23,464 nucleotides of DNA from JAUJNH01 sp038253125. Its GTDB lineage: Bacteria; Actinomycetota; Acidimicrobiia; Acidimicrobiales; JAUJNH01. The translations under genes were made by a program, and so were the position numbers. The DNA lies in assembly GCA_038253125.1 (NCBI GenBank), contig JBBSHM010000038.1, forward strand, positions 1 to 23,464, read 5' to 3'. Shown here piece by piece: positions 1-7,879 of this stretch (positions within the stretch are counted from its first letter, which is position 1; the number at the start of each line of letters is the position of its first letter). Under the pieces are notes generated by a model. It worked only from the letters and a program-made list of their open reading frames with translations. It did no database searches and was not told the origin of the DNA.

Positions 1-3
1 CGG

Positions 4-1503
4 CTAGGGCGGGGTCTGATCGCCGCGGGCCACGGGCGTCGACGCCGGCTTGGCCTCGCCGTTCGCGTTGTGCCCGTTTGAGCCCGGGCCGGCCAGCAGC
101 GTTCGGGCCAGCTGCAGCCCGGCGACGCCCTGGGACATGGCCTGGGCCAGCGCCTCGGACAGGCCCTGGGCGCCGTTCAGCACGATCATCTGATCGATCT
201 CGCCGAACGGCTTGGCCGCCGCCTCGACGATCTGCGGCCACTGCTCGGCCAGCTGCTGGCCGATGACGGCGTCCTGGTTCTCGGCCAGGGCGTCGGCCTT
301 GGCCTTGATCGACTGCGCCTCGGCCAGGCCCTTGGCCCGCACCGCCTCACCCTCGGCCAGGCCCCTGGCCTGGGTGGCCGCCGCCTCGGCGTCACCTATC
401 GAGCGGGTGGCCTCGGCCTGGGCCGACGCCTCGAGCCGCACGTGGTCGGCGTCGGCGCCGGCCTGCAGCCGGACCCGGTCGGCCTCGGCGCCGGCCTCCA
501 GCTTCACCCGCTGGGCGTTGCCGGCGGCGTGCATCTCCACCTCCTGGCGCTGGGCCTCGGCCTGGGCCACCCGGGCGTCACGGGCGGCCTTCGACAGCGT
601 CACCTGCTCATAGGCCTTGGCGTCGGCCGGCTTACGCACCGACGCCTGGAGCCGCTGCTCCTCCCGCTCGGCCTCGAGCTCCGCCACCTTGGTCTCCTCG
701 ACCACCACCTCCTGGCGGGCGTGGGCGTCCGACAGCGGGCCGGCCTGGTGGGACTTGGCCGCGGCGTCGTCGATCTCGGCCTGGTAACCGGCCTGCTTGA
801 CGTGGCTGGCCCGGCGGGCCTCGGCCTTCAGGGCGTCGGCCTCCTGCTCGCGCTCGGTGGCCTCACGGTCGGCCGAAGCCTGGGCGATCCGGGCCTGGCT
901 GGCCACGGCGGCGGCGTGGGGGCGGCCCAGGTTCTCGATGTAGCCGGTGGGGTCGAGGATCTCCTGCACCTGCAGCGAGTCGACGATGAGGCCGAGCTTC
1001 TCCATCTCGGTGCCCGAAGACTCGCGGGTGAGCTGGGTGAGCTTCTCCCTGTCGCGGATCATCTCCTCGACCGTCATGTTGCCGACGATGGCCCGCAGGT
1101 GGCCGGCGAAGACGTTGTGGACCCGGTGGTCCATCTTGTCCTGCTGGTCCAGGAAGCGGCGGGCGGCGTTGGCGATCGAGGTGAAGTCGTCGCCGACCTT
1201 GAAGATGACCACGCCTTTCACACCGAGCGGGATGCCCTGGTGGGTGACGCAGTCGATGCCGAGCTCGGCCTCACGCAGGTCGAGCGACAGGCGGCGCACG
1301 GTCTGCACCCCCGGCAGGACCATGGTGCCCTTGCCCGTGATGATCTTGAAGCCGAGGCTCTCGCTGACGGCGTCACTCGGGGTGTGCTCGCGCAGCCCCG
1401 AGATGATGAGCGCCTCGTTGGGCTCGGCCACCCGCCACATCAGCTTGAAGAGCACGGCCAGGAGCACCAGCACCCCGACGATCCCACCGATGACGATCAG
1501 CAT
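4..1503 (-). CDS. Flotillin-family (SPFH/band 7) membrane scaffold protein
   Basis: The 499-residue product has the flotillin layout. One hydrophobic N-terminal segment (about residues 1-23) anchors it in the membrane, an SPFH/PHB domain follows to about residue 200, and then comes a long Ala/Glu/Arg-rich coiled coil to about residue 430 with many AEA-type repeats. The C-terminus is short and Ala/Gly-rich. Flotillins oligomerise in membrane microdomains and influence membrane fluidity and protein organisation. The ATG is preceded by AAAGGAG at a good distance. The gene lies 24 bp after the NfeD-like gene, the usual flotillin/NfeD (YuaG/YuaF-type) operon. The gene is complete; its TAG stop is three bases from the window edge. 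Confidence 0.93.
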   Translation of the reverse strand: MLIVIGGIVGVLVLLAVLFKLMWRVAEPNEALIISGLREHTPSDAVSESLGFKIITGKGTMVLPGVQTVRRLSLDLREAELGIDCVTHQGIPLGVKGVVIFKVGDDFTSIANAARRFLDQQDKMDHRVHNVFAGHLRAIVGNMTVEEMIRDREKLTQLTRESSGTEMEKLGLIVDSLQVQEILDPTGYIENLGRPHAAAVASQARIAQASADREATEREQEADALKAEARRASHVKQAGYQAEIDDAAAKSHQAGPLSDAHARQEVVVEETKVAELEAEREEQRLQASVRKPADAKAYEQVTLSKAARDARVAQAEAQRQEVEMHAAGNAQRVKLEAGAEADRVRLQAGADADHVRLEASAQAEATRSIGDAEAAATQARGLAEGEAVRAKGLAEAQSIKAKADALAENQDAVIGQQLAEQWPQIVEAAAKPFGEIDQMIVLNGAQGLSEALAQAMSQGVAGLQLARTLLAGPGSNGHNANGEAKPASTPVARGDQTPP

Positions 1504-1527
1504 GGTTTCCCGCTCCTTTGGTTGGCA

Positions 1528-1737
1528 CTACATCTTGGCCACGACGACGGTACGGGGAGGGAAGTACTCGACGACCACCACCCGCGTGCCAGTGGGCAGC
1601 GAGTCGGCCCCGTCGGTGGCGTAGGCGTGGAAGGCCTCCGTGCCGCCCCGGACCTCGACCATCACCTCGCCCAGCCGACCCGGGGTGATCGAGCCCGTCA
1701 CCCGCCCCGTCTTGCCGATCATCCTCTGGTCGGCCAC
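1528..1737 (-). CDS. Short NfeD-like OB-fold protein, flotillin partner
   Basis: This 69-residue product matches the soluble C-terminal OB-fold domain of NfeD proteins: it begins with an IGKTGRV strand, has an E-V-x-GG turn and ends with V-V-V-V-E-Y. NfeD proteins are encoded next to flotillins or stomatins and are thought to assist them. I chose the GTG at 1737 because AGGAGG lies 11 nt upstream; an ATG five codons later (1722) is a weaker alternative, and an in-frame ATG at 1809 would add a tail that does not look coding. Typical NfeD proteins have membrane segments before the OB domain. This one has none, so it is a minimal form. It is co-transcribed with the flotillin gene. Confidence 0.75.
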   Translation of the reverse strand: MADQRMIGKTGRVTGSITPGRLGEVMVEVRGGTEAFHAYATDGADSLPTGTRVVVVEYFPPRTVVVAKM

Positions 1738-2113
1738 GGCCCACCCCACCTCCTGCGCCGTGCCCGTACGGCCCGATGCGCAACGACCAGTGTCGCAGCC
1801 CGGCCCCACCTGCGCAGACGGCCCGCCAGCGCCTGCACACGTGACCGGCCAGTGCGAGCCCAGCCGCGCTCACCACTCGCCGACGTGCAGGCAGCCCAGG
1901 TGGCCGGCTGCACTCACGACCACAGCGCAGCACAGCCCAGCCCGCCTTCAGCCGCGGCGGCTACGGGAAGCATGTGCGCCGCCCCGCCTGCCGGCCAGCA
2001 CTTGCCTGGCGCCGCTGCCCCCAGGGACCGGCCGTCTGATCGAATCGGAACGTGAGCGTCGTCGGGGCCGCGGAAGGACTCCTCGCCCAGCGGCAGGTCT
2101 GGCGATCGGCACC
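1738..2113. other. Divergent intergenic region between NfeD/flotillin operon and MFS gene
   Basis: These 376 bp separate two divergent genes and must hold both promoters. I see no convincing -10/-35 pair. An 8-bp dyad (GCCTGCAC at 1831-1838 and GTGCAGGC at 1885-1892) is the only symmetry I noticed, and its arms are 46 bp apart. Open frames across this stretch look like high-GC artefacts. Confidence 0.4.
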
Positions 2114-3310
2114 GTGAGGGAGGGGACGGGTCCCGGCGACCGTCAGCCCGACAACGTCACGCTTCTCGGGTGGGTGGCGTTCTGGAGCGGCATGGGCCAG
2201 GAGATGGTGTACCCGCTGCTGCCCACGTTCGTCGTCGTCGCCCTCGGCGCGTCGGCCGCGGTGCTGGGTGCGGTCGAGGGGGCGCTGGCCGTAGGTGTGA
2301 CCGCGGCCCGCCTCGCCTCCGCCCGGCTCCTGGACCGCGGTGCCTCGCCCCGCCGGCTCACCCGCTCGGCCTACGTGCTCTCGCTGGCCGCCCGCCCGCT
2401 GATGGCGCTCGCCCCGGGCGTCGCCGCCGTCGGAGCGCTGCGCGTCATCGACGGGTTCGGCAAGGGAGGCAAGGACGCGCCCCGCGACACCCTCGTCGCC
2501 GCCGACGCCGCAGTCGGCGGGGCCGGGCGCAGCTTCGGTGTGCAGCGGGCCCTCGACACCCTGGGATCGGTGGCCGGGCCGTTGGTCGCCAGCGGCGTCC
2601 TGTTGGTCGTCGGTCACGGCGAAGCGGGGCTCCGGTGGGTCTTCGCCCTGGCCGTGGTGCCGGCGCTGGGTGCCCTGCTGACCCTGCGCCGGGTCCACGA
2701 CACTCCCGCCTCCCCCCGCCGGGCCGCCGGCGAGAAGCTGCAGCTGCCCCGGCCGTTCGTCGTCCTCCTCGTCGCCGTCACCGTGTTCGGCCTGGCCAAC
2801 TCCTCGGACACCCTGCTGCTCCTCCGGGCCCGCTCCGGCGGCCTGTCGGTCGCCCAGGTCGCCTTCGCCTACGCCGGCTTCAACGTGGCCTACGCCGCGC
2901 TGGCCATCCCCTTCGGCCGCCTGTCCGACCGGATCGGTCGGCGGCCGCTGCTGCTCCTCGCTTGGGCCGCATATGCGTTGGTGTACGCCGGCTTCGCCTT
3001 CGCCGATCGTTCATGGCAGCTGTGGGCGCTGTTCCTCGCCTACGGCATCTACTACGCGGCCGCCGAGGGGACTCTGAAGGCGTGGGTCGCCTCGCTGGTG
3101 CCGCCGGAGCGGCGCGGCGCCGCCTACGGGCTGTACGCGGCGGCCAGCGGGCTCCTCGTGCTGCCGGCCAGCGTCATCGCCGGCACCCTGTGGGACCGCT
3201 ACGGGTCCCGGCCGGCGTTCGGCTTCGGCGCGGCCCTGGCCGCGCTGGCCACCGCCGTGGTCGCCCTGTCACCGAGCCTGCGAGAGCGCCTCGCCGACCC
3301 GGCCCGCTGA
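2114..3310 (+). CDS. MFS transporter, drug/metabolite efflux type
   Basis: The product (398 residues from this GTG) has about twelve hydrophobic segments. Two family motifs stand out. One is an R-x-x-D-x-x-GKG-x-K-D-A-P-R-D stretch at about residues 109-124, typical of a DHA-like MFS subgroup. The other is the loop motif G-R-L-S-D-R-I-G-R-R-P near residues 270-280, between the first two helices of the second half. Such proteins are proton-coupled exporters in the cytoplasmic membrane; the substrate cannot be read from sequence. The open frame extends far upstream, but that part is Pro/Arg-rich and non-membrane, so I start at the GTG just before the first helix. The ribosome-binding site is weak, so the exact start is uncertain. 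It is divergent from the flotillin operon. Confidence 0.85.
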   Translation: MREGTGPGDRQPDNVTLLGWVAFWSGMGQEMVYPLLPTFVVVALGASAAVLGAVEGALAVGVTAARLASARLLDRGASPRRLTRSAYVLSLAARPLMALAPGVAAVGALRVIDGFGKGGKDAPRDTLVAADAAVGGAGRSFGVQRALDTLGSVAGPLVASGVLLVVGHGEAGLRWVFALAVVPALGALLTLRRVHDTPASPRRAAGEKLQLPRPFVVLLVAVTVFGLANSSDTLLLLRARSGGLSVAQVAFAYAGFNVAYAALAIPFGRLSDRIGRRPLLLLAWAAYALVYAGFAFADRSWQLWALFLAYGIYYAAAEGTLKAWVASLVPPERRGAAYGLYAAASGLLVLPASVIAGTLWDRYGSRPAFGFGAALAALATAVVALSPSLRERLADPAR

Positions 3311-3518
3311 AGCTCGCCCCAGCCTTTCTGGTACACGGTCGCCACCCCGCCACCGGCGCTCCCGGCCGTGCCCACCCGCCCGAGGAGCCGGCTGATCGTG
3401 GCGTAACCCGGCCCGCCCGGCCCTGCCCTCGACCTTGAAAAAGCTACCCAGCTCGTCCTCTCGGCACCGAGGCACCACCGTCTCCCCCGCGGTGGCGGTG
3501 GCGCGCAGGGGTGACGAC

Positions 3519-3543
3519 GGTGACGCCCACCCGCGGCGTCACC
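3519..3543 (-). terminator. Hairpin at the 3' end of the CLC gene
   Basis: GGTGACGCC and GGCGTCACC form a perfect 9-bp stem around a 7-nt loop. The stem overlaps the CLC stop codon at 3539-3541. There is no U-tract, as is common for terminators in high-GC actinobacteria. Its position between convergent genes suggests it may serve both strands. Confidence 0.6.
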
Positions 3544-5071
3544 CTCCGGCCTGCTCGCCCTCATCGGCCTCGTGACCCGAAGCGGCCGCCGGCAGCTCCT
3601 CAGCCGCCGATCTGCGAGGACCAGGCAGCCAGCGCCGCCGCTGGCGTGCCAGCACGGCGAGGGTCAGCGCCCTCTCGCTGCTCTCGTCGCCGGACGGCGA
3701 CCCCACGCTGGTGGAGCCCTTGGGCGTGTCGATGCGCTGTGTCCCGTAGATGCCGCGGTGGGCGCTGAACACATAGGACACGACGCAGGCGACGGCGAGC
3801 AGCACCAGAGGACCCGAACCGAACAGCTCGACCCCCATGATCGTGCAGGCCAGTGGCGTGTTGGTCGCCCCTGCGAACACCGCCACGAACCCGAGGGCGG
3901 CCATCAGCGGCACGGGGACGCCGAGCAGGTGGCCGAGGCTGGCCCCGAGTGTGGCGCCGATCACGAACAGCGGTGTCACCTCGCCCCCCTGGAAGCCGGC
4001 GCCCAGCGTGACGGCGGTGAACAGCAGCTTCAAGGCAAAGGCAAAGGCGATGACGCCGGCGCCCCCGGCGAGCGACCTGGTGATGAGCGGGATCGACAGG
4101 CCGAGGTAGTCACGGCTCCCGACCAGCAACGTCAGGCCGATCACCATTGAGCCACCGATCAGCGGCCGGGCCGGCGGCCAGGTCACCGATGCGGCGAAGG
4201 CTCGCTTGATGCCGTGGGTGAGCTCGGCGAACAGCACCGACGCCAGACCGAACGCCAGGCCGGCGAGGGCGACCTTGGCCAGCAGGGGGGCGGTGATGGC
4301 GACGTCGGTGAGGTGCGGCAGGGGGGTGTGGTGCACGCCAAGGCCACGCACCACGAGATCGCCCACGATCGAGGCCGAGAGAGCGGGGACGAGGGCGTCG
4401 TAGCGCAGCCGACCGACCGATTGAACCTCGAGGGCGAACACGCATCCCGCGAACGGCACCCCGAACACCGACCCGAACCCACCGGCGATCGCCGCTATCA
4501 GCAGCAGACGCCGGTCGACCTGGGCCAGTCGCACGACACGGCTGAAGCCGTCGGTCAGGCTGCCCGCCATCTGTATGGCCGTTCCCTCCCGTCCGGCTGA
4601 CCCTCCGAACAGGTGGGTCAGGACGGTGCCGAGGTAGACAAGAGGCGCCATCCGCCGAGGCACCCAGGCCTGCGGCTCATGGATCTCGCCGATGATCAGG
4701 TTGTTGCCCTCCGAGGCTCGGCCACCGCCGTAGTGGTAGGCGAGCCCGACGACGAAGCCGGCCAGCGGCAGCGCGAACAACAGCCATGGATGGGCTTCGC
4801 GGGTCGTGGTGACCCACGTCAGCGATACCAGGAAGCCAGCCGAGGCGGCGCCGGCCAGGACGCCGACAACGGCCCCAAGCACGATCCACTTCGCCAGGTG
4901 GCTGAACAGGTCGACCTGCTCGCCGACGTCGAAGTGCACAAGATCCCGGACCGTCTCATGCACCCGGTGGCGGCGCGTCTGACTCCTGTGCGCCGGCCAG
5001 GGCCCCAGCTTCACCCTCCGAGGGCCCTGAAGCCGATCCCTGCCGCTGCTGACAGAACCTCGCCGGAACAT
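3539..5071 (-). CDS. eriC: CLC-F type fluoride/proton antiporter (EriC-F)
   Basis: The 510-residue product is a CLC channel/antiporter with about ten or more membrane segments between residues 60 and 430. The signature loops are of the fluoride type. It has GREGT at 160-164, where chloride-type proteins have GREGP, with E162 as the gating glutamate. It has GGEVTP at 362-367 in place of GxFxP. GNNLIIGEIHEP at 122-133 replaces the GSGIP loop. CLC-F proteins expel fluoride in exchange for protons. The start ATG has GAGGAG at a suitable spacing. A fluoride riboswitch in the leader independently supports the assignment. The first 45 residues are a polar Arg-rich extension and the last 70 are a charged tail, neither part of the CLC core. 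Confidence 0.9.
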   Translation of the reverse strand: MFRRGSVSSGRDRLQGPRRVKLGPWPAHRSQTRRHRVHETVRDLVHFDVGEQVDLFSHLAKWIVLGAVVGVLAGAASAGFLVSLTWVTTTREAHPWLLFALPLAGFVVGLAYHYGGGRASEGNNLIIGEIHEPQAWVPRRMAPLVYLGTVLTHLFGGSAGREGTAIQMAGSLTDGFSRVVRLAQVDRRLLLIAAIAGGFGSVFGVPFAGCVFALEVQSVGRLRYDALVPALSASIVGDLVVRGLGVHHTPLPHLTDVAITAPLLAKVALAGLAFGLASVLFAELTHGIKRAFAASVTWPPARPLIGGSMVIGLTLLVGSRDYLGLSIPLITRSLAGGAGVIAFAFALKLLFTAVTLGAGFQGGEVTPLFVIGATLGASLGHLLGVPVPLMAALGFVAVFAGATNTPLACTIMGVELFGSGPLVLLAVACVVSYVFSAHRGIYGTQRIDTPKGSTSVGSPSGDESSERALTLAVLARQRRRWLPGPRRSAAEELPAAASGHEADEGEQAGG

Positions 5072-5134
5072 TCGCTCTCCTCAGCCGGGCCAGGTGCGTA
5101 CGTCGCGCTCTCCGGATCCGGCATGACCGAGCGC

Positions 5135-5170
5135 GCTCCTACGACGTACAGCAAAACGTCAAGTAGGAGC
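5135..5170 (-). terminator. Expression-platform hairpin of the fluoride riboswitch
   Basis: On the minus strand GCTCCTAC (5170-5163), the last part of the aptamer, is exactly complementary to GTAGGAGC (5142-5135). Inside this stem a GACGT/ACGTC pair extends the hairpin past a 2-nt bulge. The hairpin therefore takes the strand that closes the aptamer pseudoknot. This fits the known logic in which fluoride binding keeps that strand in the pseudoknot and lets transcription continue. There is no U-tract, so the mechanism (intrinsic stop or other) is inferred. The CLC start codon lies about 65 nt downstream. Confidence 0.7.
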
Positions 5171-5207
5171 CATCAGCCTCAAGGCACTTACGGCGAGCCC
5201 CATCGCC
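5161..5207 (-). promoter_or_regulatory. Fluoride riboswitch (crcB motif)
   Basis: Read on the minus strand the element opens with GGCGATGGGGCTCGCC, continues with a short GCC/GGC stem and ends with GCTGATGGCTCCTAC. These are the conserved blocks of the crcB-motif aptamer: a GGCG/CGCC stem with an ATG-containing loop, then the GATGGCTCC strand that pairs back to the loop as a pseudoknot (GGGGCT with GGCTCC, two wobbles). It lies about 90 nt before the start of a CLC-F gene, the classical target. A TATGCT hexamer about 10-15 nt upstream (near 5215-5222) could be the -10 box. Confidence 0.92.
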
Positions 5208-5444
5208 GATGACGAGCATACACCCGCAAGGCCATCAGCATCAGCCGTCGCTCACGAGCTGCCGCTCGTCTCGGACGACACCCTGGCCAGGAGGCCCCTT
5301 GGTACTCTCCCCTCGTGCCCCGTGCCGCATCGTCCCGATCCACGAGGTCACGCGAAAGATCACTTCGGGGTCACGGGCTCGGCGACGGCTCCGGAACCGG
5401 CCACACGGCTCTGGCCTGAGGTTCGCTAGCATTAACCTCCCTTC

Positions 5445-5515
5445 GCGGGTGTAGTTCAGAGGTAGAACATCAGCTTCCCAAGCTGAGAACGCGGGTTCGA
5501 TTCCCGTCACCCGCT
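5445..5515 (+). tRNA. tRNA-Gly (anticodon CCC)
   Basis: The acceptor arm GCGGGTG/CACCCGC pairs over 7 bp. The anticodon stem TCAGC/GCTGA holds the loop TTCCCAA, giving anticodon CCC for codon GGG. The T arm has the invariant GGTTCGATTCC. No CCA is encoded. The 3' half is the attachment site of the element to the right; because the element carries a copy of this half, the tRNA gene stays intact after integration. Confidence 0.96.
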
Positions 5516-5516
5516 C
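5475..5516 (+). repeat. attL: 42-bp direct repeat inside tRNA-Gly
   Basis: From TTCCCAAGCTGAG in the anticodon loop through CACCCGCTC at the tRNA 3' end, these 42 bases are identical to 18068-18109. Sequence identity stops on both sides. Such a repeat of a tRNA 3' half is the usual mark left by tyrosine-integrase insertion. Confidence 0.93.
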
Positions 5517-5587
5517 TCCGACGAAAGCCCAGCTCAAAGGCCCTTTGTGCCTCCGCCGGGCGGTCGTCCGAAGGCCTCGGTTCTGGC

Positions 5588-5609
5588 TCCATCCCGCGTC
5601 CATCCCGCG
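5588..5609 (+). repeat. Tandem 11-bp repeats, candidate integrase arm sites (left)
   Basis: Two adjacent copies of TCCATCCCGCG begin 72 bp inside the attL core. The same motif recurs in tandem near attR. Tyrosine integrases of this type bind short arm sites on either side of the core, so this is the likely role. Confidence 0.65.
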
Positions 5610-5712
5610 GGCGCTTCGTCCGAGGCCCTTGTGGTCGTCCGGTTATCGCACTCGGATGCTGCTCGTGACCGTGCCCGTCCGGCTGCGTCCGGCGGTGAGA
5701 TCAACGTCGCAG

Positions 5713-5958
5713 TCAGGCGACGGTTGCCAGGAGCGCTCGGGCGGCCGGGTCGTCCCGGTCGAGCTGCACGAAGTGGACCTGCCCGTCGGGGTCGACAGCG
5801 GTGATCCGAACGACCGACCAGAAGCCGGGCGTTCCCGCCACCATCAAGGCCCCGACCCGCACCTCCGAGGGGTCACCAGCGCTGCCGACGAGTACCCAGT
5901 TCTCGCCGTTGTCGTCCTCGGCGTTGAGGTCGCTCCGGAGCTGGATGGGGGGCGTCAC
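5713..5958 (-). CDS. Hypothetical protein (81 aa) of the mobility module
   Basis: I do not recognise this family. The 81-residue acidic product contains a stretch GALMVAGTPGFWSVVRI and ends in Ala-rich sequence; no signal peptide or membrane helix is visible. The GTG start at 5958 has AAGGAG seven nt upstream and overlaps the stop of the preceding gene as GTGA, so the two are probably translationally coupled. That coupling is the main reason I prefer this start over longer readings. It is the last gene of the minus-strand module before attL. Confidence 0.6.
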   Translation of the reverse strand: MTPPIQLRSDLNAEDDNGENWVLVGSAGDPSEVRVGALMVAGTPGFWSVVRITAVDPDGQVHFVQLDRDDPAARALLATVA

Positions 5959-6349
5959 GACGGATCTCCTTGCGCAAGCGGTGGGTTCTCGACGACTCGG
6001 TGCTCGCAGCCAAGAATACGGCCGACGAGCGCGTCGAGATCGCCGTGCACGATGTCGTAGTGCGGCGCCTGTCCCATGTCCCAAAGCTCCAGCCCGTTGG
6101 CCAGCAACGCCCCGAGCGGTGAAGAGCACCAGCCACCTCGCTCGCCGGAGCTTGGTCGACGCGATGTCCTCCGACGTGAACCCCCCAACCTCGGCGAACA
6201 CCGAGACCCCGTAGAAGCCGTAGACCACGTGGTTCTCCCGAGCCGACTCAGCGAGAGCGGCCGGCGAGCAGATCGGCCCTCACAACGAACGCAGCCTCGT
6301 CGGGGAGCGCCTCGCCGCTGCGCTGACGCTTCTTCTTGGGCTCAGCCAT
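5955..6349 (-). pseudogene. Hypothetical protein, broken by two frameshifts
   Basis: Coding-like sequence runs through three frames in succession. It starts MAEPKKKRQRSGEALPDEAA at the ATG at 6349, which overlaps the integrase stop as TGATG. It passes near 6263-6272 into a frame reading LAESARENHVVYGFYGVSVF. Near 6099-6126 it passes into a third frame reading LLANGLELWDMGQAPHYDIV, ending at 5955. Joined, this gives a product of about 130 residues of unknown function. Each switch skips one base. Without joining, the reading stops after 33 residues. Either the gene is dead or the sequence has two indel errors. Confidence 0.65.
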
Positions 6350-7472
6350 CAGGTCGTCCCGTGGCTCGTCTGGCGGCCCGGATTGCGGCGCCTAACGACG
6401 TCGACCATCCGGTCGAGCCCGGCCGCGATGTCCGCGTCGCGGCGTTCGGCGGCATGCTGGTACCGCTGCGCTGCAGAAGGGGTGGCGTGCCAGAGGCGAG
6501 CCATCAGCTCCCGCTGCGTTGCGCCCGTCTGGGCCGCCAGCGTGCCCGCCGCATGCCGTAGGTCATGGAGTCACAACGTCGGCCATCGGACGGCCCTGCG
6601 GGCCTCGTCCCAGGCCTTGTAGAGGGTCGCTCGCCGGAGGGCCTCGCTCAGGGGGCCGGTGAAGACCAGGGCATCTGGCCTGGCCCCCGTGTACCCCAGG
6701 AGGTGAGTCTCCAGGGCCATCGTGACGACGGCTGGTAGGTGCACAGCGCGCCGGCCGGGATCGGTCTTGGGAGCGCTTACGATGCGGTCGCCGGTCCGCA
6801 GCTCGACCGCCTGGACCTCGACCCGCACGACGGCGCCGACGTCACTGCGCCGGAGCGCGAGCAGCTCACCCAGCCGGAGACCCCCGAACCCGGCAAGCAG
6901 GACCAGGGCCCGGTAGCGCTTCTCGATGGCACCAGCGAGGTCGAGCACGACCTCGGCGTCGACGAACGGCCGCTCAGCGGCCCGCTCAACGCCTCCGCCC
7001 CGGATCTTGCAGGGGTTGAGCGCCAGCCGCTCGTCCTCCACCGCCGTGGTCAGGATCGTCCGCAGCAGCCGGTACGCCTTGGCCGCCTGACCAGGGCTGG
7101 TTGCTGTCGCAGCGGTGCCGAGCCACGCCCGGACATGCTCGGTCCGGATGGTGGAGAGACGTGCCTGATCGAACGTCGGAAGGATCAGCCGGTCGAGGAG
7201 ATCCCTGTACAGCTCCACCGTGCGGGGAGCGGCCGCCCGTCGACCCGGCGGCGGGACGCCAGCCAGGCTTGGGCGTACTCCCCGAGCCGCTCGAAGGAGC
7301 GCCGAGGATCGACGACCACGCCACGGACCTCAGCCGCCTCGACCTGTCGACGGAAGGCCTCCGCATCCTGGCGCCGCTTTAAGGCCCGCTCGATGGGCCG
7401 ACCGTTGATGCGGTAGCGCACGTCGTATCGCCACTCGCCCTTGTCGGTCCGACGCCGGTTGACCGTCGCCAT
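6349..7472 (-). pseudogene. int: Site-specific tyrosine recombinase (integrase), disrupted
   Basis: The gene starts MATVNRRRTDKGEWRYDVRY, with GAGGAG just before the ATG. It has an AP2-like N-terminus, a core-binding SAM-like domain (from ELYRDLLDRLILP) and a catalytic domain. All catalytic residues are recognisable: Arg in GLRLGELLALR, Lys in APKTDPGRR, HDLRH (6553-6567), the second His in LWHATP and the Tyr in RYQHA (codon at 6460-6462). Two lesions break it. A frameshift lies at about 7220-7232, between GRPL and TVELYRD. An in-frame TGA at 6571-6573 sits directly before LHDLRH, where a CGA codon would fit. It would have inserted the element into tRNA-Gly. Confidence 0.9.
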
Positions 7473-7505
7473 GTCTCTCCTCGGCGTGGTGGAGCGCGTG
7501 AGGCG

Positions 7506-7814
7506 CTACGTCGACAGAGGCAGCGTCGGCTGCGAGGGCCCGCCTTGGCGCCGCCGGCTGGGCCTCGGCACGGCAGCGGACCGTCCCAGTGTGCCATCGG
7601 CCGGGTCAGCACCAGCCTCTCCTCGCCGAAGCTGCTCGACGTACCGCTCGAGCCCATCAACCGGTACGAGCCGGCGGGCCCCGATGTGCACGCTCTCGAG
7701 CTGCTCGTCGGCCAGGAGCAGGTAGAGCGTGCTCCGCCCGATCCCGAGCCGCTTGGCCGCCTGCACGGGGCTGAGGAGCAACTGACCGGGCTCCGCCGGT
7801 TGGGCACCGGTCAC
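7506..7814 (-). CDS. xis: Excisionase-like HTH DNA-binding protein
   Basis: The 102-residue product has a MerR/excisionase-type helix-turn-helix at about residues 14-60: LLSPVQAAKRLGIGRSTLY, then a wing and R-x-x-V-P-V-x-x-L-E-R-Y-V. This form is typical of the small excisionase partner encoded just upstream of actinobacterial integrases. The rest is Pro/Arg/Gly-rich and unstructured. The GTG start follows GAGGAAG. The integrase gene begins 33 bp downstream. It probably bends DNA at the att site and may also regulate the module. It is intact although its integrase is broken. Confidence 0.82.
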   Translation of the reverse strand: MTGAQPAEPGQLLLSPVQAAKRLGIGRSTLYLLLADEQLESVHIGARRLVPVDGLERYVEQLRRGEAGADPADGTLGRSAAVPRPSRRRQGGPSQPTLPLST

Positions 7815-7879
7815 GGCGACTTCCTCTTCGACGTGTCGGCGACCGATCGGCGTTCGATGTCACGGGCGTGCTGGGCCAT
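7811..7879 (-). CDS. Possible 22-residue leader ORF before the excisionase gene
   Basis: An ATG at 7879 follows GAGGTAGTGGG and opens a 22-codon frame (MAQHARDIERRSVADTSKRK...) whose TGA overlaps the excisionase GTG as GTGA. The overlap and ribosome-binding site suggest translation coupling. It could also be the N-terminal remnant of a larger gene. Function unknown. Confidence 0.35.
   Translation of the reverse strand: MAQHARDIERRSVADTSKRKSP

Noticed and set aside
1831..1892. 8-bp dyad GCCTGCAC/GTGCAGGC in the divergent promoter region
   Set aside because: The arms are 46 bp apart and such short dyads are common by chance in GC-rich DNA; kept only as a remark.
442..2055. Long plus-strand frame of 537 codons opposite the flotillin gene
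   Set aside because: Leu/Gly/Val/His-rich composition with no domain; it is the shadow of the flotillin coiled coil and the NfeD gene.
5241..5603. Minus-strand frame containing VTGIEPAFSAWEADVLPLNY across the tRNA
   Set aside because: This is the well-known false protein from translating the antisense of a tRNA gene.
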